Shown: positions 27,696-36,501 of the stretch, piece by piece | Layout of the letters: the number at the start of each line of letters is the position of its first letter | How positions within the stretch are numbered: position 1 is the first letter of the stretch | Assembly (NCBI RefSeq): GCF_009711265.1 | Contig: NZ_WMII01000005.1 | Coordinates: forward strand, 1-64,000 | Direction of reading: 5' to 3' | DNA from: Paracoccus shanxieyensis | GTDB lineage: Bacteria; Pseudomonadota; Alphaproteobacteria; Rhodobacterales; Rhodobacteraceae | DNA: 64,000 bases | Position numbers and translations under genes: made by a program | The notes under the pieces: model-generated | Database searches by the model: none | What the model was told of the DNA's origin: nothing | Seen by the model: the letters and a program-made list of their open reading frames with translations, nothing else

Positions 27696-28842
27696 GGCTG
27701 ATCAGATCATTCCCAAAGCTGTGTTTCACCATATAGGGTTCGGGCTTGACCGGGGCCGTCTCTTCTTCGATCACCTCGAAGGCATTGGCGGCGCTGACCC
27801 GCCCGATCCGAGGCCACAGCCATGTGTGATGGGTCGCGGCGTCGATCCAGACATCGCCTTCGGGCGCGGCAAAACGCGCCTGTCCAAGCTGGGCCAGAAC
27901 CGCGTCGAATGACAGGATCCGGGCCTGACGCGCCGCCTGAGCGAACAGATGCACCTGAAAATACGCAGCCTCGGCCCCCGAGGTCAGGGGTATATCCGGG
28001 CCGAAGCGACGATGCATACCCGCGCGGAAGGCCTGACTGGCAGGGTTTTGCAGCGTGGCAAACCATGGCGCTGCCGCAAGACAGCCCTCCGACAGATCGG
28101 CATTCATCTGCGCCAGATCGGCTTCGTTCATGGCAAGGCTGGCGATGACGGCGCCGTCCGCGCGGCTGCGCGTGGGGGCGAAGGCGCGTTGCAGCCGGAT
28201 CGTGTCGCTGCCGACCACGGTCGAATAGATCACATCCGGGCGCAGCGTCTCGATCCGGGCCATGACAGTGGCAAATGCCTCATCCGGGGCGTGGAAGGGC
28301 AGATAGACCTCATCGACGACCTGTCCCTGCGCCTGTTCAAACAGATCGCGCATGATGCGGTTCGATTCATGGGCAAAGACGTAGTTGTTGCCGATGAAGA
28401 ACACCCGCTTGCCGTGGTGACGCAGCAGATGCCGCGCCAACTGCACCGAGTTCTGGTTCGGCGCCGCACCCGTATAGACGCAATGATGCGAAAACTCGAA
28501 CCCCTCATACAGCGTGGGATAGAACAGCAGCGCCTCGCGGCTTTCGACGACCGGCAGCACGGCTTTGCGCGAATTCGACATATGCGTGCCGAACAGCACC
28601 CGGACGCCATGGTCGTCGCACAGCCGTTCGGCGGCGCTGCGATAGTCGTCGGGACGCGGCCCGATGGGCAGATGGCGCGGCACCAGAGGCACGCCGTCGA
28701 TGCCGCCTGCGCCGTTCACCTCGTCGATGGCCAGCAGGGTGGCGCAGGCTTGCGAATGTTCGACCGTCGAGGTCTGGCTTTCCCCCGAAAACAGCAGGCC
28801 GACGGGCCAGCTGTCCTTGCTTGTGTTCAGCAGCGGCATCAC
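27688..28842 (-). CDS. amiC: AmiC-type amide sensor, negative regulator of AmiR
   Basis: A 384-residue periplasmic-binding-protein-like sensor without a signal peptide, so cytoplasmic, as AmiC is. Family features: PVGLLFSGESQTSTVEHSQA at the start and FYPTLYEGFEFSHHCVYTG and HHGKRVFFIGNNYVFAHESN in the lobes. It should sequester AmiR until an amide binds. It shares ancestry with the UrtA-like binding protein encoded at the head of the same operon. It overlaps the amidase gene by four bases and amiR by eight. Confidence 0.86.
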   Translation of the reverse strand: MMPLLNTSKDSWPVGLLFSGESQTSTVEHSQACATLLAIDEVNGAGGIDGVPLVPRHLPIGPRPDDYRSAAERLCDDHGVRVLFGTHMSNSRKAVLPVVESREALLFYPTLYEGFEFSHHCVYTGAAPNQNSVQLARHLLRHHGKRVFFIGNNYVFAHESNRIMRDLFEQAQGQVVDEVYLPFHAPDEAFATVMARIETLRPDVIYSTVVGSDTIRLQRAFAPTRSRADGAVIASLAMNEADLAQMNADLSEGCLAAAPWFATLQNPASQAFRAGMHRRFGPDIPLTSGAEAAYFQVHLFAQAARQARILSFDAVLAQLGQARFAAPEGDVWIDAATHHTWLWPRIGRVSAANAFEVIEEETAPVKPEPYMVKHSFGNDLISHV

Positions 28843-30353
28843 AGCGTTTTCCAGTCGAACGCGGCCTCATAGGCGGCGGCCGCGCGATACAGCATCGCCT
28901 CGGCGTGATCGCGCCCGATCAGCATCATGCCGACCGGCAGACCATCCGCGCGTCCGCAGGGGATGCTGAGGGCGGGCAGACCCGTTGCGTTGAAGGGTGC
29001 GGTATTGGCATTCATTTCCAGCGCGCGTCCGACCCACTCGGCGGGTCCGCAATCCACCGCTGGCAGCTTCGGAGCCTTCAGGGGAACGGTCGGCATCAGA
29101 AGCATGTCATAATCCGCAAGCACCGCCAGATAGGCCGCTTTCAGGCGGCGCACCAGATTTTGCGCCTTGGCATAGGTCTGCCCGCGATATTGACCGCGGA
29201 AATAATGCGCGGCAAGCAGAACCGATTTCACGTCATCGGGAAAATCCGCCGCATGGTCGCGCCAGTCGCTTTGCGCCCGCATCAGGCTGGTGACATAAAG
29301 CCCCTTCCAGTTCGAGCCATAGTTCAGCCCCTCCATCTGCGCGACCGTGCCTTCGGTCGCGATGGGGGTCCAGATCGCGTGGCCCTTGCGGTGCAGGGGG
29401 ATCGGGCGTTCATCGACGCGCGCGCCCAGTTCGTCCAGCCGCGCGGCGGCGGCGCGGACAGCCTGATCGACACCGGTTTCGGAATTGGCCCAGCCGAAGC
29501 CTTCGGGCACCACGGCGATGCGCAGGCCCTTGGCCCCCGCCAGCAGATCCGCACCATAGGCGCGGTCCGTGGGCAGGTCCTGTTGCCGCGGGTCCAGCCC
29601 GTCCATGCCGGCGATGGCTTGCAGCACGCGGGCATTCGTCGCCACGTCGCCCGACATCACCCCGGCATGATCCAGCGTCATTTCCACCGGCATGACCCCG
29701 GTATAGGGCACAAGGCCGAAGGTCGGCTTCATGCCGACAAAGCCCGCATAGGCGGCGGGAATACGGACCGAGCCGCCCTGATCGGTGCCGATCGCCGCAT
29801 CGACCAGCCCCGACGCCACCAGCGCGGAACAGCCCGAGGACGATCCGCCCGCCGAGCGCGTTTCGTCATGCGGATTGCGCACCGGCCCCAGCGCGCTGGT
29901 ATGGCTGCTGCCCGAGACGCAGAAATATTCGCATTGCGCCTTGCCCTCGATCACGGCGCCCGCGTCCAGCAGGCGCGTCACCAGCGTCGCATCCACATCC
30001 GGCACATAGCCGCGCAAGCTTGAGGCGCCGTTCATCATCGGCACGCCGGCCAGCATGATATTGTCCTTCAGCGCGACGCGCAGACCCGACAGCGGCCCCC
30101 CCGCGCGACCCTCGACGCGGGATTTCACGAACCAGGCGTTGAACGGGTTATCCTCGGGTGCAGGGTAATGGCCGGGCGCGCGCGGATAGCGCACCGGCGG
30201 CAGTTCCGGGGTCAGTGCGTCGACGATGGCATAGTCCTCGGCCACCGCCTGCATCATCCCGGTGAAGGCGGTCAGATCGTCGGTGGACAGGCGCAGGCCA
30301 AGATCCTGATCGGCCGCCAGCATGTCTTCAAAATTCGGTTTGCGGATGGTCAC
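28839..30353 (-). CDS. Amidase-signature family amidase
   Basis: A 504-residue cytosolic amidase. The Ser-cisSer-Lys triad is readable: Lys 96 in RVALKDNIM, cis-Ser about 171 in RSAGGSSSGCSALVASG and nucleophile Ser 194 in GTDQGGSVRIPAA. It should hydrolyse the amide taken up by the adjacent transporter to ammonia and an acid. It is not of the nitrilase-type AmiE family that AmiC/AmiR control in Pseudomonas. The gene starts three bases after the urtE-like stop. Confidence 0.88.
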   Translation of the reverse strand: MTIRKPNFEDMLAADQDLGLRLSTDDLTAFTGMMQAVAEDYAIVDALTPELPPVRYPRAPGHYPAPEDNPFNAWFVKSRVEGRAGGPLSGLRVALKDNIMLAGVPMMNGASSLRGYVPDVDATLVTRLLDAGAVIEGKAQCEYFCVSGSSHTSALGPVRNPHDETRSAGGSSSGCSALVASGLVDAAIGTDQGGSVRIPAAYAGFVGMKPTFGLVPYTGVMPVEMTLDHAGVMSGDVATNARVLQAIAGMDGLDPRQQDLPTDRAYGADLLAGAKGLRIAVVPEGFGWANSETGVDQAVRAAAARLDELGARVDERPIPLHRKGHAIWTPIATEGTVAQMEGLNYGSNWKGLYVTSLMRAQSDWRDHAADFPDDVKSVLLAAHYFRGQYRGQTYAKAQNLVRRLKAAYLAVLADYDMLLMPTVPLKAPKLPAVDCGPAEWVGRALEMNANTAPFNATGLPALSIPCGRADGLPVGMMLIGRDHAEAMLYRAAAAYEAAFDWKTL

Positions 30354-30356
30354 GTC

Positions 30357-31061
30357 TCAGCCCTCGATCCCGATGAATGCCTTGGCTTCCTCGGTCGATC
30401 CGTCGGCTTTGGGATCAATGGTCTTGGCGATGCTGCCCTTGTCGACCGCCAGTACGCGGTCGCAGATCGACCAGAGGAAATCGATGTCCTGTTCGACCAG
30501 AATGATCGACAGCGACTTTTCGCTGCGCAGATGGATCAACACGTCGATGATCTCGTCGCAGATATTGGGCTGGATGCCCTCGGTCGGTTCATCCAGCAAG
30601 ATCAGGTCGGGCTCGCCGCACAGGCAGCGTCCCAGCGCCAGCAATTGCTGTTCGCCCCCCGACAGCATCCCCGCCGGGCGGTCCAGCAGCGGCACCAGCC
30701 GGGGCAGCAGCGTCAGCACCTCGGCGATGCGGGCGGACGCGGCGCTGAAGTTCTTGACGCAGCCCATGCGCAGGTTTTCCTGCACCGTCAGCAGCTTGAA
30801 CAACTGCTTGCCCTGCGGAACATAGCCGATCCCGGATTTTGCGCGCAGCTGCGTGGCGCGGCCATTCAGCGACCGGCCATCCTTGACGACCTGCCCGCCC
30901 CATGTCGGCAATTCGCCCATGATGGCGCGCAGCAGCGTTGTCTTGCCCATGCCGTTGCGGCCCAAAAGGCCGATGCATTCGCCCCGTTGCAGCGCCAGAT
31001 CCACACCGCGCAGCACCGGGACACGCCCGTAGCCCGATTGCAGTCCTGTGACTTCAAGCAT
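30357..31061 (-). CDS. urtE: Urea/amide ABC transporter ATP-binding protein (UrtE/LivF type)
   Basis: A branched-chain/urea type ATPase of 234 residues: Walker A GRNGMGKTTLL, signature MLSGGEQQLLALGRCL, Walker B LILLDEPTEGIQPN and H-loop region VEQDIDFLW. TGLQSGYGRVPVLRGVDL at the N-terminus is typical of UrtE. The start at MLEVTGLQSGYG overlaps the urtD end by eight bases. Urt naming is by similarity, and with an amidase next door the transported compound may be a short amide rather than urea. Confidence 0.86.
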   Translation of the reverse strand: MLEVTGLQSGYGRVPVLRGVDLALQRGECIGLLGRNGMGKTTLLRAIMGELPTWGGQVVKDGRSLNGRATQLRAKSGIGYVPQGKQLFKLLTVQENLRMGCVKNFSAASARIAEVLTLLPRLVPLLDRPAGMLSGGEQQLLALGRCLCGEPDLILLDEPTEGIQPNICDEIIDVLIHLRSEKSLSIILVEQDIDFLWSICDRVLAVDKGSIAKTIDPKADGSTEEAKAFIGIEG

Positions 31062-31785
31062 CTGCGGCCTCCTTCCGGCCCAGATAGGCCGCCCGCACCT
31101 GCGGATCGCGTGAGATTTCGGCAAAGCTGCCTTGGGCGATGACCGCGCCTCGTTCAAAGACGGTGACGCAATCGCCGATCATGCGGATGAAATCCATATC
31201 GTGTTCGACGACGATCACCGCGCTGTGCCGGGTGATGTCGCGGATGATCTGCACGGTCTTCAGGCTTTCGCCATGCGTCATGCCGGCGGCGGGTTCGTCC
31301 AACAGGGCGACGGCCGGTTTCATGGCCAGCATCTGGCCCAGTTCGACCCATTGCCGCTGACCATGCGCCAGTTCGGCGCAGGGACGATGGCGCAGATCGC
31401 CCAGACCGATATGTTCCAGCACATCCGCCACGACGGGCGCGACCGCCCGGCCGCGCAGGCGGGCACGCGCCGCCACGTCGATATTTTCCTTTACACTCAG
31501 CCCCTCGAACAGGCTGGGCACCTGCGTCTTGATGCCGATGCCCAGCCGGGCGATCTGCCATGGCTTCAGCCCGGACAGCGGCTGGCCCCGAAAGGTGACA
31601 CTGCCGCGCGTCGGCGCATATTGCCCCGAGAGCAGCCGGAAAAACGTGGTCTTGCCTGCGCCGTTCGGTCCGATCAGGCAGCGCAGCTCGCGCTGGCGCA
31701 GATCGAAATCCACCGCCTTCACCGCATCGACACCGCCGAAGCTGATGCCCAGTCCACGGGCCTGCAGAATGATGTCGTCGCTCAT
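31054..31785 (-). CDS. urtD: Urea/amide ABC transporter ATP-binding protein (UrtD/LivG type)
   Basis: A 243-residue ATPase: Walker A GPNGAGKTTFF, Q-loop region IKTQVPSLFEGLSVKENI, the variant signature ELAHGQRQWVELGQML (AHGQ instead of SGGQ, as in UrtD proteins), Walker B VALLDEPAAGMTHGES and VVEHDMDFIRMI. The SLFEGLSVKENI and AHGQRQWVELGQ features point to UrtD rather than LivG. It is encoded with four-base or larger overlaps on both sides. Confidence 0.87.
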   Translation of the reverse strand: MSDDIILQARGLGISFGGVDAVKAVDFDLRQRELRCLIGPNGAGKTTFFRLLSGQYAPTRGSVTFRGQPLSGLKPWQIARLGIGIKTQVPSLFEGLSVKENIDVAARARLRGRAVAPVVADVLEHIGLGDLRHRPCAELAHGQRQWVELGQMLAMKPAVALLDEPAAGMTHGESLKTVQIIRDITRHSAVIVVEHDMDFIRMIGDCVTVFERGAVIAQGSFAEISRDPQVRAAYLGRKEAADA

Positions 31786-32771
31786 GCCGGATGCTCCGCC
31801 TTGGCCGATGGTTTGCGGCGAAGCAGGCCGCAGATCATCGGCACGATCCCCTGCGGCACCACCAGCACGAAGAATGCCAGCACGACGCCCAGCACCAGAT
31901 TGACCTGCACCACCTGCTGCGTGCCCAGCTTGGTCGTGGCCCATTGCAGCGCGATGCAGCCAAGGATCGGCCCGATCAGCGTGCCGCGCCCGCCGACGAT
32001 CACCCAGATGATAATCTGCGCCGACTGCACCAGGCTGAAGATCGTCGGGCTGACGAAGGCGCCCCAATTGGCGAACAGACAGCCGCCAAGGCCCGCCAGA
32101 GCGCCGCCCAGCGTGAAGGTGATCAGCTTGGACTGCGCGACGTTATAGCCCAGAAGCTCGGCGCGGGTTTCGTTCTCGCGCACGGCGATGGCAATCTTGC
32201 CGGGCGTGGTGCGCAGATACAGGGTGATGGCGACGATGCCCGCGACGATCACGATGACCGTCAGGCGAAAGATCGCAGCCGGATCCAGCGGCGTGCCGTC
32301 TGGCCAGGCCAGCGTCGGAATGCCGGTCATGCCGTTGAACCCGCCCAGCAGCGCCGCGCCGATGCGGTATTGCGGCCCAGAGGTCGAGTTGATCAGGTTG
32401 AACAGGATCAGCGTCACCGCCAGCGTGATGACGCCGATATAGATGTCGTTGATGCGGCCATAGAACATGAAATAGCCCAGCACGGCGGCAAATGCCGCAG
32501 GCGCGGCGATCGCCACGGCCAGCGCCACCAGCCCCGGACCGAAATTGATCGCAGCGACCGCCCATGCATAGGCGCCCAGACCAAAGAACGCCGCCTGACC
32601 CAGACACATGATCCCGCCCTTGCCCCAGACGAAGGCAAGGCTTAGCGCCAGCACGGCCATGATCAGATAGGCGGTGAATTCATAGATCGTGAACAGCTCC
32701 AGCCGTGCCGGGGCCAGCAGTCCTGCCGCCAGCACGGCCAGCAGCCCCAGCGATTGCGCGAAACGACCCAT
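31782..32771 (-). CDS. urtC: Urea/amide ABC transporter permease (UrtC/LivM type)
   Basis: A 329-residue LivM-type permease with eight or more hydrophobic segments and the family loop AVRENETRAELLGYNV that docks the ATPases. WGKGGIMCLGQAAFFGLGAY and GRGTLIGPILGCIALQW are typical of the LivM/UrtC group. The start at MGRFAQSLGLLAVLA coincides with the urtB stop (TGATG). The open frame continues upstream inside urtB and that part is not used. Confidence 0.86.
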   Translation of the reverse strand: MGRFAQSLGLLAVLAAGLLAPARLELFTIYEFTAYLIMAVLALSLAFVWGKGGIMCLGQAAFFGLGAYAWAVAAINFGPGLVALAVAIAAPAAFAAVLGYFMFYGRINDIYIGVITLAVTLILFNLINSTSGPQYRIGAALLGGFNGMTGIPTLAWPDGTPLDPAAIFRLTVIVIVAGIVAITLYLRTTPGKIAIAVRENETRAELLGYNVAQSKLITFTLGGALAGLGGCLFANWGAFVSPTIFSLVQSAQIIIWVIVGGRGTLIGPILGCIALQWATTKLGTQQVVQVNLVLGVVLAFFVLVVPQGIVPMICGLLRRKPSAKAEHPA

Positions 32772-33640
32772 CAGATCGACCTCCGGAAGAAGCGGCCCGT
32801 GATGCCCTGCGGCAGAATGCGGATCAGCACGATGGCGGTCAGCAGAAGCGCGACCTCGCCGATCACGGGGGTATAGACATAGGTAAAGGCCTGACCGACG
32901 ACGCCGAACAGCACCGAGGCCGAAAGGTTGCCCGCGATCACCGCCGCGCCCCCCGAAATCACCGTGATGAAGGCCTTGGCGATGTATGAGGCCCCGATGG
33001 TCGGGATCACCCCGGTCAGAGGCGCCAGCGCCGCCCCGCCCAGACCGGCCAGCGCCGCCCCCAGACCGAAGGTCAGCGCATAGATCCGGCGCGGATTGCC
33101 GCCAAGCGCCGCGACCATATCGGCATTCTGCGTGGTCGCCCGCGCCAGCAGACCGAAGGTGGTCAGCCTGAACAGACAAAACAGCCCGGCAAAGATCGCC
33201 AGCGCCAAGGCAATCAGAAAGATCACATAGCCGCTGACGGAATAATCGCCGATGCTGAGGCTGGAGAGCGGCGTCGAAATCCCCGTGGTCGTGTTGCCCA
33301 CCAGCATGGTCATGCCACCGATCAGCGCAAGGCTGATGCCCCATGTCGCCAGCATGGTGTCGATCATCCGCCCGTAAAGGTGGCGGATCACCAGCCATTC
33401 CAGCAAAAGCCCCACCCCGCCCACGACAAGCGGGGCAAGGATCAGCGCACTGACCCAGAAGTTCAGACCGGCGTGATTGGTGCCATAAATGGCGACATAG
33501 CCGCCCAGCATCAGAAACTCGCCATGGGCCATGTTGATGACCTTCATCATCCCGAAGACGACGGCCAGTCCGATGCTGATCAGCACCAGAATGGCAATCG
33601 ACCCCAGGATTTCGATCGCAAGGACTGCCGCGAAATCCAT
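32771..33640 (-). CDS. urtB: Urea/amide ABC transporter permease (UrtB/LivH type)
   Basis: A 289-residue LivH-type permease with about eight membrane helices. VVFGMMKVINMAHGEFLMLG is the hallmark of the family, and RATTQNADMVAALGGNPRRI is the ATPase-docking loop. It lacks the long periplasmic N-terminal extension found on some UrtB proteins, so it is of the shorter form. It lies nine bases after the binding-protein gene. Confidence 0.87.
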   Translation of the reverse strand: MDFAAVLAIEILGSIAILVLISIGLAVVFGMMKVINMAHGEFLMLGGYVAIYGTNHAGLNFWVSALILAPLVVGGVGLLLEWLVIRHLYGRMIDTMLATWGISLALIGGMTMLVGNTTTGISTPLSSLSIGDYSVSGYVIFLIALALAIFAGLFCLFRLTTFGLLARATTQNADMVAALGGNPRRIYALTFGLGAALAGLGGAALAPLTGVIPTIGASYIAKAFITVISGGAAVIAGNLSASVLFGVVGQAFTYVYTPVIGEVALLLTAIVLIRILPQGITGRFFRRSI

Positions 33641-33649
33641 GATCTTTCC

Positions 33650-34876
33650 TTAGAAGTCGATGACGTATTGCTGATTGTCATCCGGCTTGGCGATCAGATC
33701 GCAGACCAGCGCGGTATCGGCGGGCGGCTGTTGGGTGAAGGTCTGCACCGGGACCAGGCCGCCGTTTTCGACGCGGGCGATATGGACATCCATCGTGGTG
33801 TGATGGGTCTTGGGATCAATCGTCACCAGCCCGCTGGGCGCCTGAACCGAGATGCCGGTCTCCAGCGCCTCGATCACCGGCATCCGCTCGATGCTGCCAG
33901 CCTTTTCGACGCCCGCAGCCCATAGCCGGAAGCCCTGATAGGCGCCCATGCCCAGTTCGGTGATATAGGGATAATCCGCGCCGAACCTGGTATGGAAATC
34001 GGCCACGAATTGCGCATTCACCGGATTGTCCAGCTCCTGCAGATAGTTCTGGCAGACCATGATGCCGTTGGATTCCTCGGGCGTCAGAATGACATGTTCG
34101 TTGCCGCCCGCGAACGTGGTCGACGACATCGGGATCTTGCCCAGCATCCCCGCGGCCTTCCACTGCCGATAGAATGAGATATGGGCGCCGCCCACCAATG
34201 CCGACCAGACATAATCCGGCTTTGCCGCCTGGATCTTGGAAATCGAGGTCTTGAAGTCGGTCACATCCATCGGGAAGAACTCGACGCCCAGCACCTCGCC
34301 GCCATTATCCGCGGTGTATTTCTTGACCCAATCCGAGATGATCTGGCCATAGTTATAATCGGCCGCGACGATATAGACCTTGCCGCCGTTGGTCTTGATC
34401 GAATGATCGACCAGCTTCTGCACGGTCTGGCCCGGCGTCACGCCGGTGGCGAACATGTTGCGGTCGCAGACGCCGCCTTCGTATTGATTGGCATAGAAAT
34501 ACAGCGTGTTGAACTGGCGCATGATCGGCCGCACCACCTCGCGCGAGGCCGAGGTGATCCCGGCAAACACCACCGCAGGCTTGTCCGACAGCGCCGCCTG
34601 CCGGGCGAATTGCGCATAAAGCTGCATGTTCGACTGCGGGTCATAGACATTCAGCTTGATCTGGCGGCCCAGCAGACCGCCCTTGGCATTCTGTTCATCG
34701 ACGGCAAAGCGCAGCGCGTCGACGATGGGCTGACCATAGGATTCAAGCCCGCCCGACTGGTCATACAAAGCCGAGACGGTAATGGGGCCTTCCTGCGCGA
34801 AACCGCGGGTCGACACGAAACTGAGGGCAGTCGCAGCGCCAATTGCGCCCAACGCCTGACGGCGGTTGATGGTCAT
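33650..34876 (-). CDS. urtA: Urea/amide ABC transporter substrate-binding protein (UrtA/FmdD type)
   Basis: A 408-residue periplasmic binding protein with an N-terminal export signal containing a twin Arg (NRRQALGAIGAATALSFV, cleavage near GFAQE), so it may be exported by Tat. The mature part has ITVSALYDQSGGLESYGQP, the amide/urea-type binding segment FYANQYEGGVCDRNMF and VYIVAADYNYGQI. It heads the operon urtABCDE-amidase-amiC-amiR. Urea or a short amide (formamide, acetamide) is the likely ligand. Confidence 0.87.
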   Translation of the reverse strand: MTINRRQALGAIGAATALSFVSTRGFAQEGPITVSALYDQSGGLESYGQPIVDALRFAVDEQNAKGGLLGRQIKLNVYDPQSNMQLYAQFARQAALSDKPAVVFAGITSASREVVRPIMRQFNTLYFYANQYEGGVCDRNMFATGVTPGQTVQKLVDHSIKTNGGKVYIVAADYNYGQIISDWVKKYTADNGGEVLGVEFFPMDVTDFKTSISKIQAAKPDYVWSALVGGAHISFYRQWKAAGMLGKIPMSSTTFAGGNEHVILTPEESNGIMVCQNYLQELDNPVNAQFVADFHTRFGADYPYITELGMGAYQGFRLWAAGVEKAGSIERMPVIEALETGISVQAPSGLVTIDPKTHHTTMDVHIARVENGGLVPVQTFTQQPPADTALVCDLIAKPDDNQQYVIDF

Positions 34877-35351
34877 GTTTGCTCCGATGTTGGGAATATC
34901 GGCAAAATGTCGGCGGCAAGTCGCAGCGCAGGTCAGTGCGTTGAGCGCCGATCAATTGCAGAGTTTTTGATTGTCAGCCGGACAGGGGGACATGCTTGTC
35001 CAGATCCTGCCGTGCCAGTGAACAACGCGACGCGGTTGTCGCGGCAGATGAAGACTCTGCGACTTGCTCTGGTGGAAAGCTACTGATCTTGCGCGCGGCT
35101 GTAAAGCTGCACAAACGGCATTTCTTCCCGCCCGCCTAAAAGCAATGCAGCGCGGGATTCTGGCGGGTCAGATGCTGAACCGCGCCGCAGTACTGGTTCG
35201 ACGTGACCTGATGACGATGGATCCGATGCGCGCGTCCTTCCCGCAGCCCCTGCGAGAGAAAGATTTCATCGTTTACCCGCAGGAATGGCTAATTTTTATG
35301 CCGTGGCAATGGTTTATCCTGTCAAGCAACTGGAAAGCACAGGACAGCCAC
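34877..35351. other. Leader and promoter region between the divergent amide operon and the ssuD-like gene
   Basis: About 475 bases. The minus-strand part next to 34876 must hold the amide operon promoter and, if the AmiR model applies, an antitermination leader. The only clear small hairpin there is GGACA-TGCT-TGTCC at 34988-35001, and I could not recognise a pair of ANTAR-type hexaloop stems. The part next to 35352 contains an AT-rich run around 35287-35320 that could be the ssuD promoter. No gene was seen. Confidence 0.4.
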
Positions 35352-36455
35352 ATGACGAAGTCGCAGGATTATCTTTGGTATATCCCGAACCATATCGACA
35401 CGGGACATCGGGGCGACAGTGCCGAAAGACGCGGCAGCTTTCTTGACGATCTGACCGAACAGGCGCGGGCGGTCGAGGACCATGGCTGGGCCGGGGCGCT
35501 TCTGGGCAACGGCTGGGGCCGCCCCGATACGGTCGCCGTCGCCACGGCGCTGGCGGCGCGGACCACGCGGTTCGAGCCGCTTGTTGCGGCGCGTCCCGGT
35601 TACTGGCAGCCGGCGCAATTCGCGACCTTAATCGCCACGCTGGACCTGCTGTCCGAAGGCCGGGCGCGGGTCAACATCGTCTCGGGTCAGGACGGCACCG
35701 CCGAATATGGCGATACCCAGACCGATTCCGCCCGCCGCTATGCCCGCACCAAGGAATTCATGCGCCTGATGCGCCGGTTCTGGACCGAAACCGGGGTCAG
35801 CTTCGACGGCGAATTCTATCGTATATCCGGGGCGGACGTGGTGCCCCGCATTGCCGCGCGGCCCGACCGTCCGCATCCGCCGATCTATTTTGGCGGCGCC
35901 TCGGCTGCGGCCGAGGCCGTCTCGGCGACCGAGGCCGATGTGCAGCTGTTCTGGGGCGAGCCGCTGGCCGATATCGCAGCCCGGATCGACCGGCTGAAGG
36001 CGCTGTCGCGCGATCTTGACCGCGACCTGCCGCCGCTGCGGTTCGGCCTGCGCATCACGACCGTGGTGCGCGATACGACCGATCAGGCATGGTCCGATGC
36101 CGAAAGCCGGGTTCAGGCCATGGCGCGGTCGGCGGGCAAGGGCTGGAACGACCACCACGGGCCGGTGGCGGTCGGGCAGCAGCGTCTGCACGATCTGGCG
36201 GCGCGGGGCGACGTGCTGGACGATTGCCTGTATACCGCGCCGGGCCGGTTCGGGGGCGGCGGGGCGGCAACGACCTGGCTGGTCGGATCGGCCCCTGATG
36301 TGGCGCGCGCGCTGAACCGCTATCGCGATCTTGGGATCGACACGTTCATCCTGTCGGATACGCCCTATCTGGCCGAGATCCGGCGTCAGGGCGATCAGTT
36401 GCTGCCGCTGCTGCGAAACGGGATGCAGGACCTGCCGGTGGCGCGGCGCGCGTGA
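35352..36455 (+). CDS. ssuD: LLM-class flavin-dependent monooxygenase, SsuD-like
   Basis: A 367-residue bacterial-luciferase-like monooxygenase. Typical segments: WYIPNHIDTGHRGDS, FEPLVAARPGYWQPAQFATL, GRARVNIVSGQD and RYARTKEFMRLMRRFW. SsuD releases sulfite from alkanesulfonates with FMNH2 and oxygen, and the neighbouring sulfonate-type transporter supports that use. No flavin reductase (SsuE) is encoded nearby. The start at MTKSQDYLWYIP follows AGGA by about seven bases. The longer frame upstream lacks coding character. The gene is convergent with the ssuC-like gene. Confidence 0.82.
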   Translation: MTKSQDYLWYIPNHIDTGHRGDSAERRGSFLDDLTEQARAVEDHGWAGALLGNGWGRPDTVAVATALAARTTRFEPLVAARPGYWQPAQFATLIATLDLLSEGRARVNIVSGQDGTAEYGDTQTDSARRYARTKEFMRLMRRFWTETGVSFDGEFYRISGADVVPRIAARPDRPHPPIYFGGASAAAEAVSATEADVQLFWGEPLADIAARIDRLKALSRDLDRDLPPLRFGLRITTVVRDTTDQAWSDAESRVQAMARSAGKGWNDHHGPVAVGQQRLHDLAARGDVLDDCLYTAPGRFGGGGAATTWLVGSAPDVARALNRYRDLGIDTFILSDTPYLAEIRRQGDQLLPLLRNGMQDLPVARRA

Positions 36456-36466
36456 TCTGGCAGGTC

Positions 36467-36491
36467 GCAGGCGCGTGCATCGCGCGCCTGC
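36467..36491. terminator. Hairpin between convergent ssuD and ssuC
   Basis: GCAGGCGCG (36467-36475), seven-base loop, CGCGCCTGC (36483-36491), in the 46-base gap between two converging genes. It is placed to end both transcripts, but has no T-run. Confidence 0.55.
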
Positions 36492-36501
36492 CAACTCCGC
36501 A

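Noticed and set aside
34988..35001. GGACA-TGCT-TGTCC hairpin as an AmiR target
   Set aside because: A four-base loop and a single stem do not match the paired hexaloop stems expected for ANTAR proteins.
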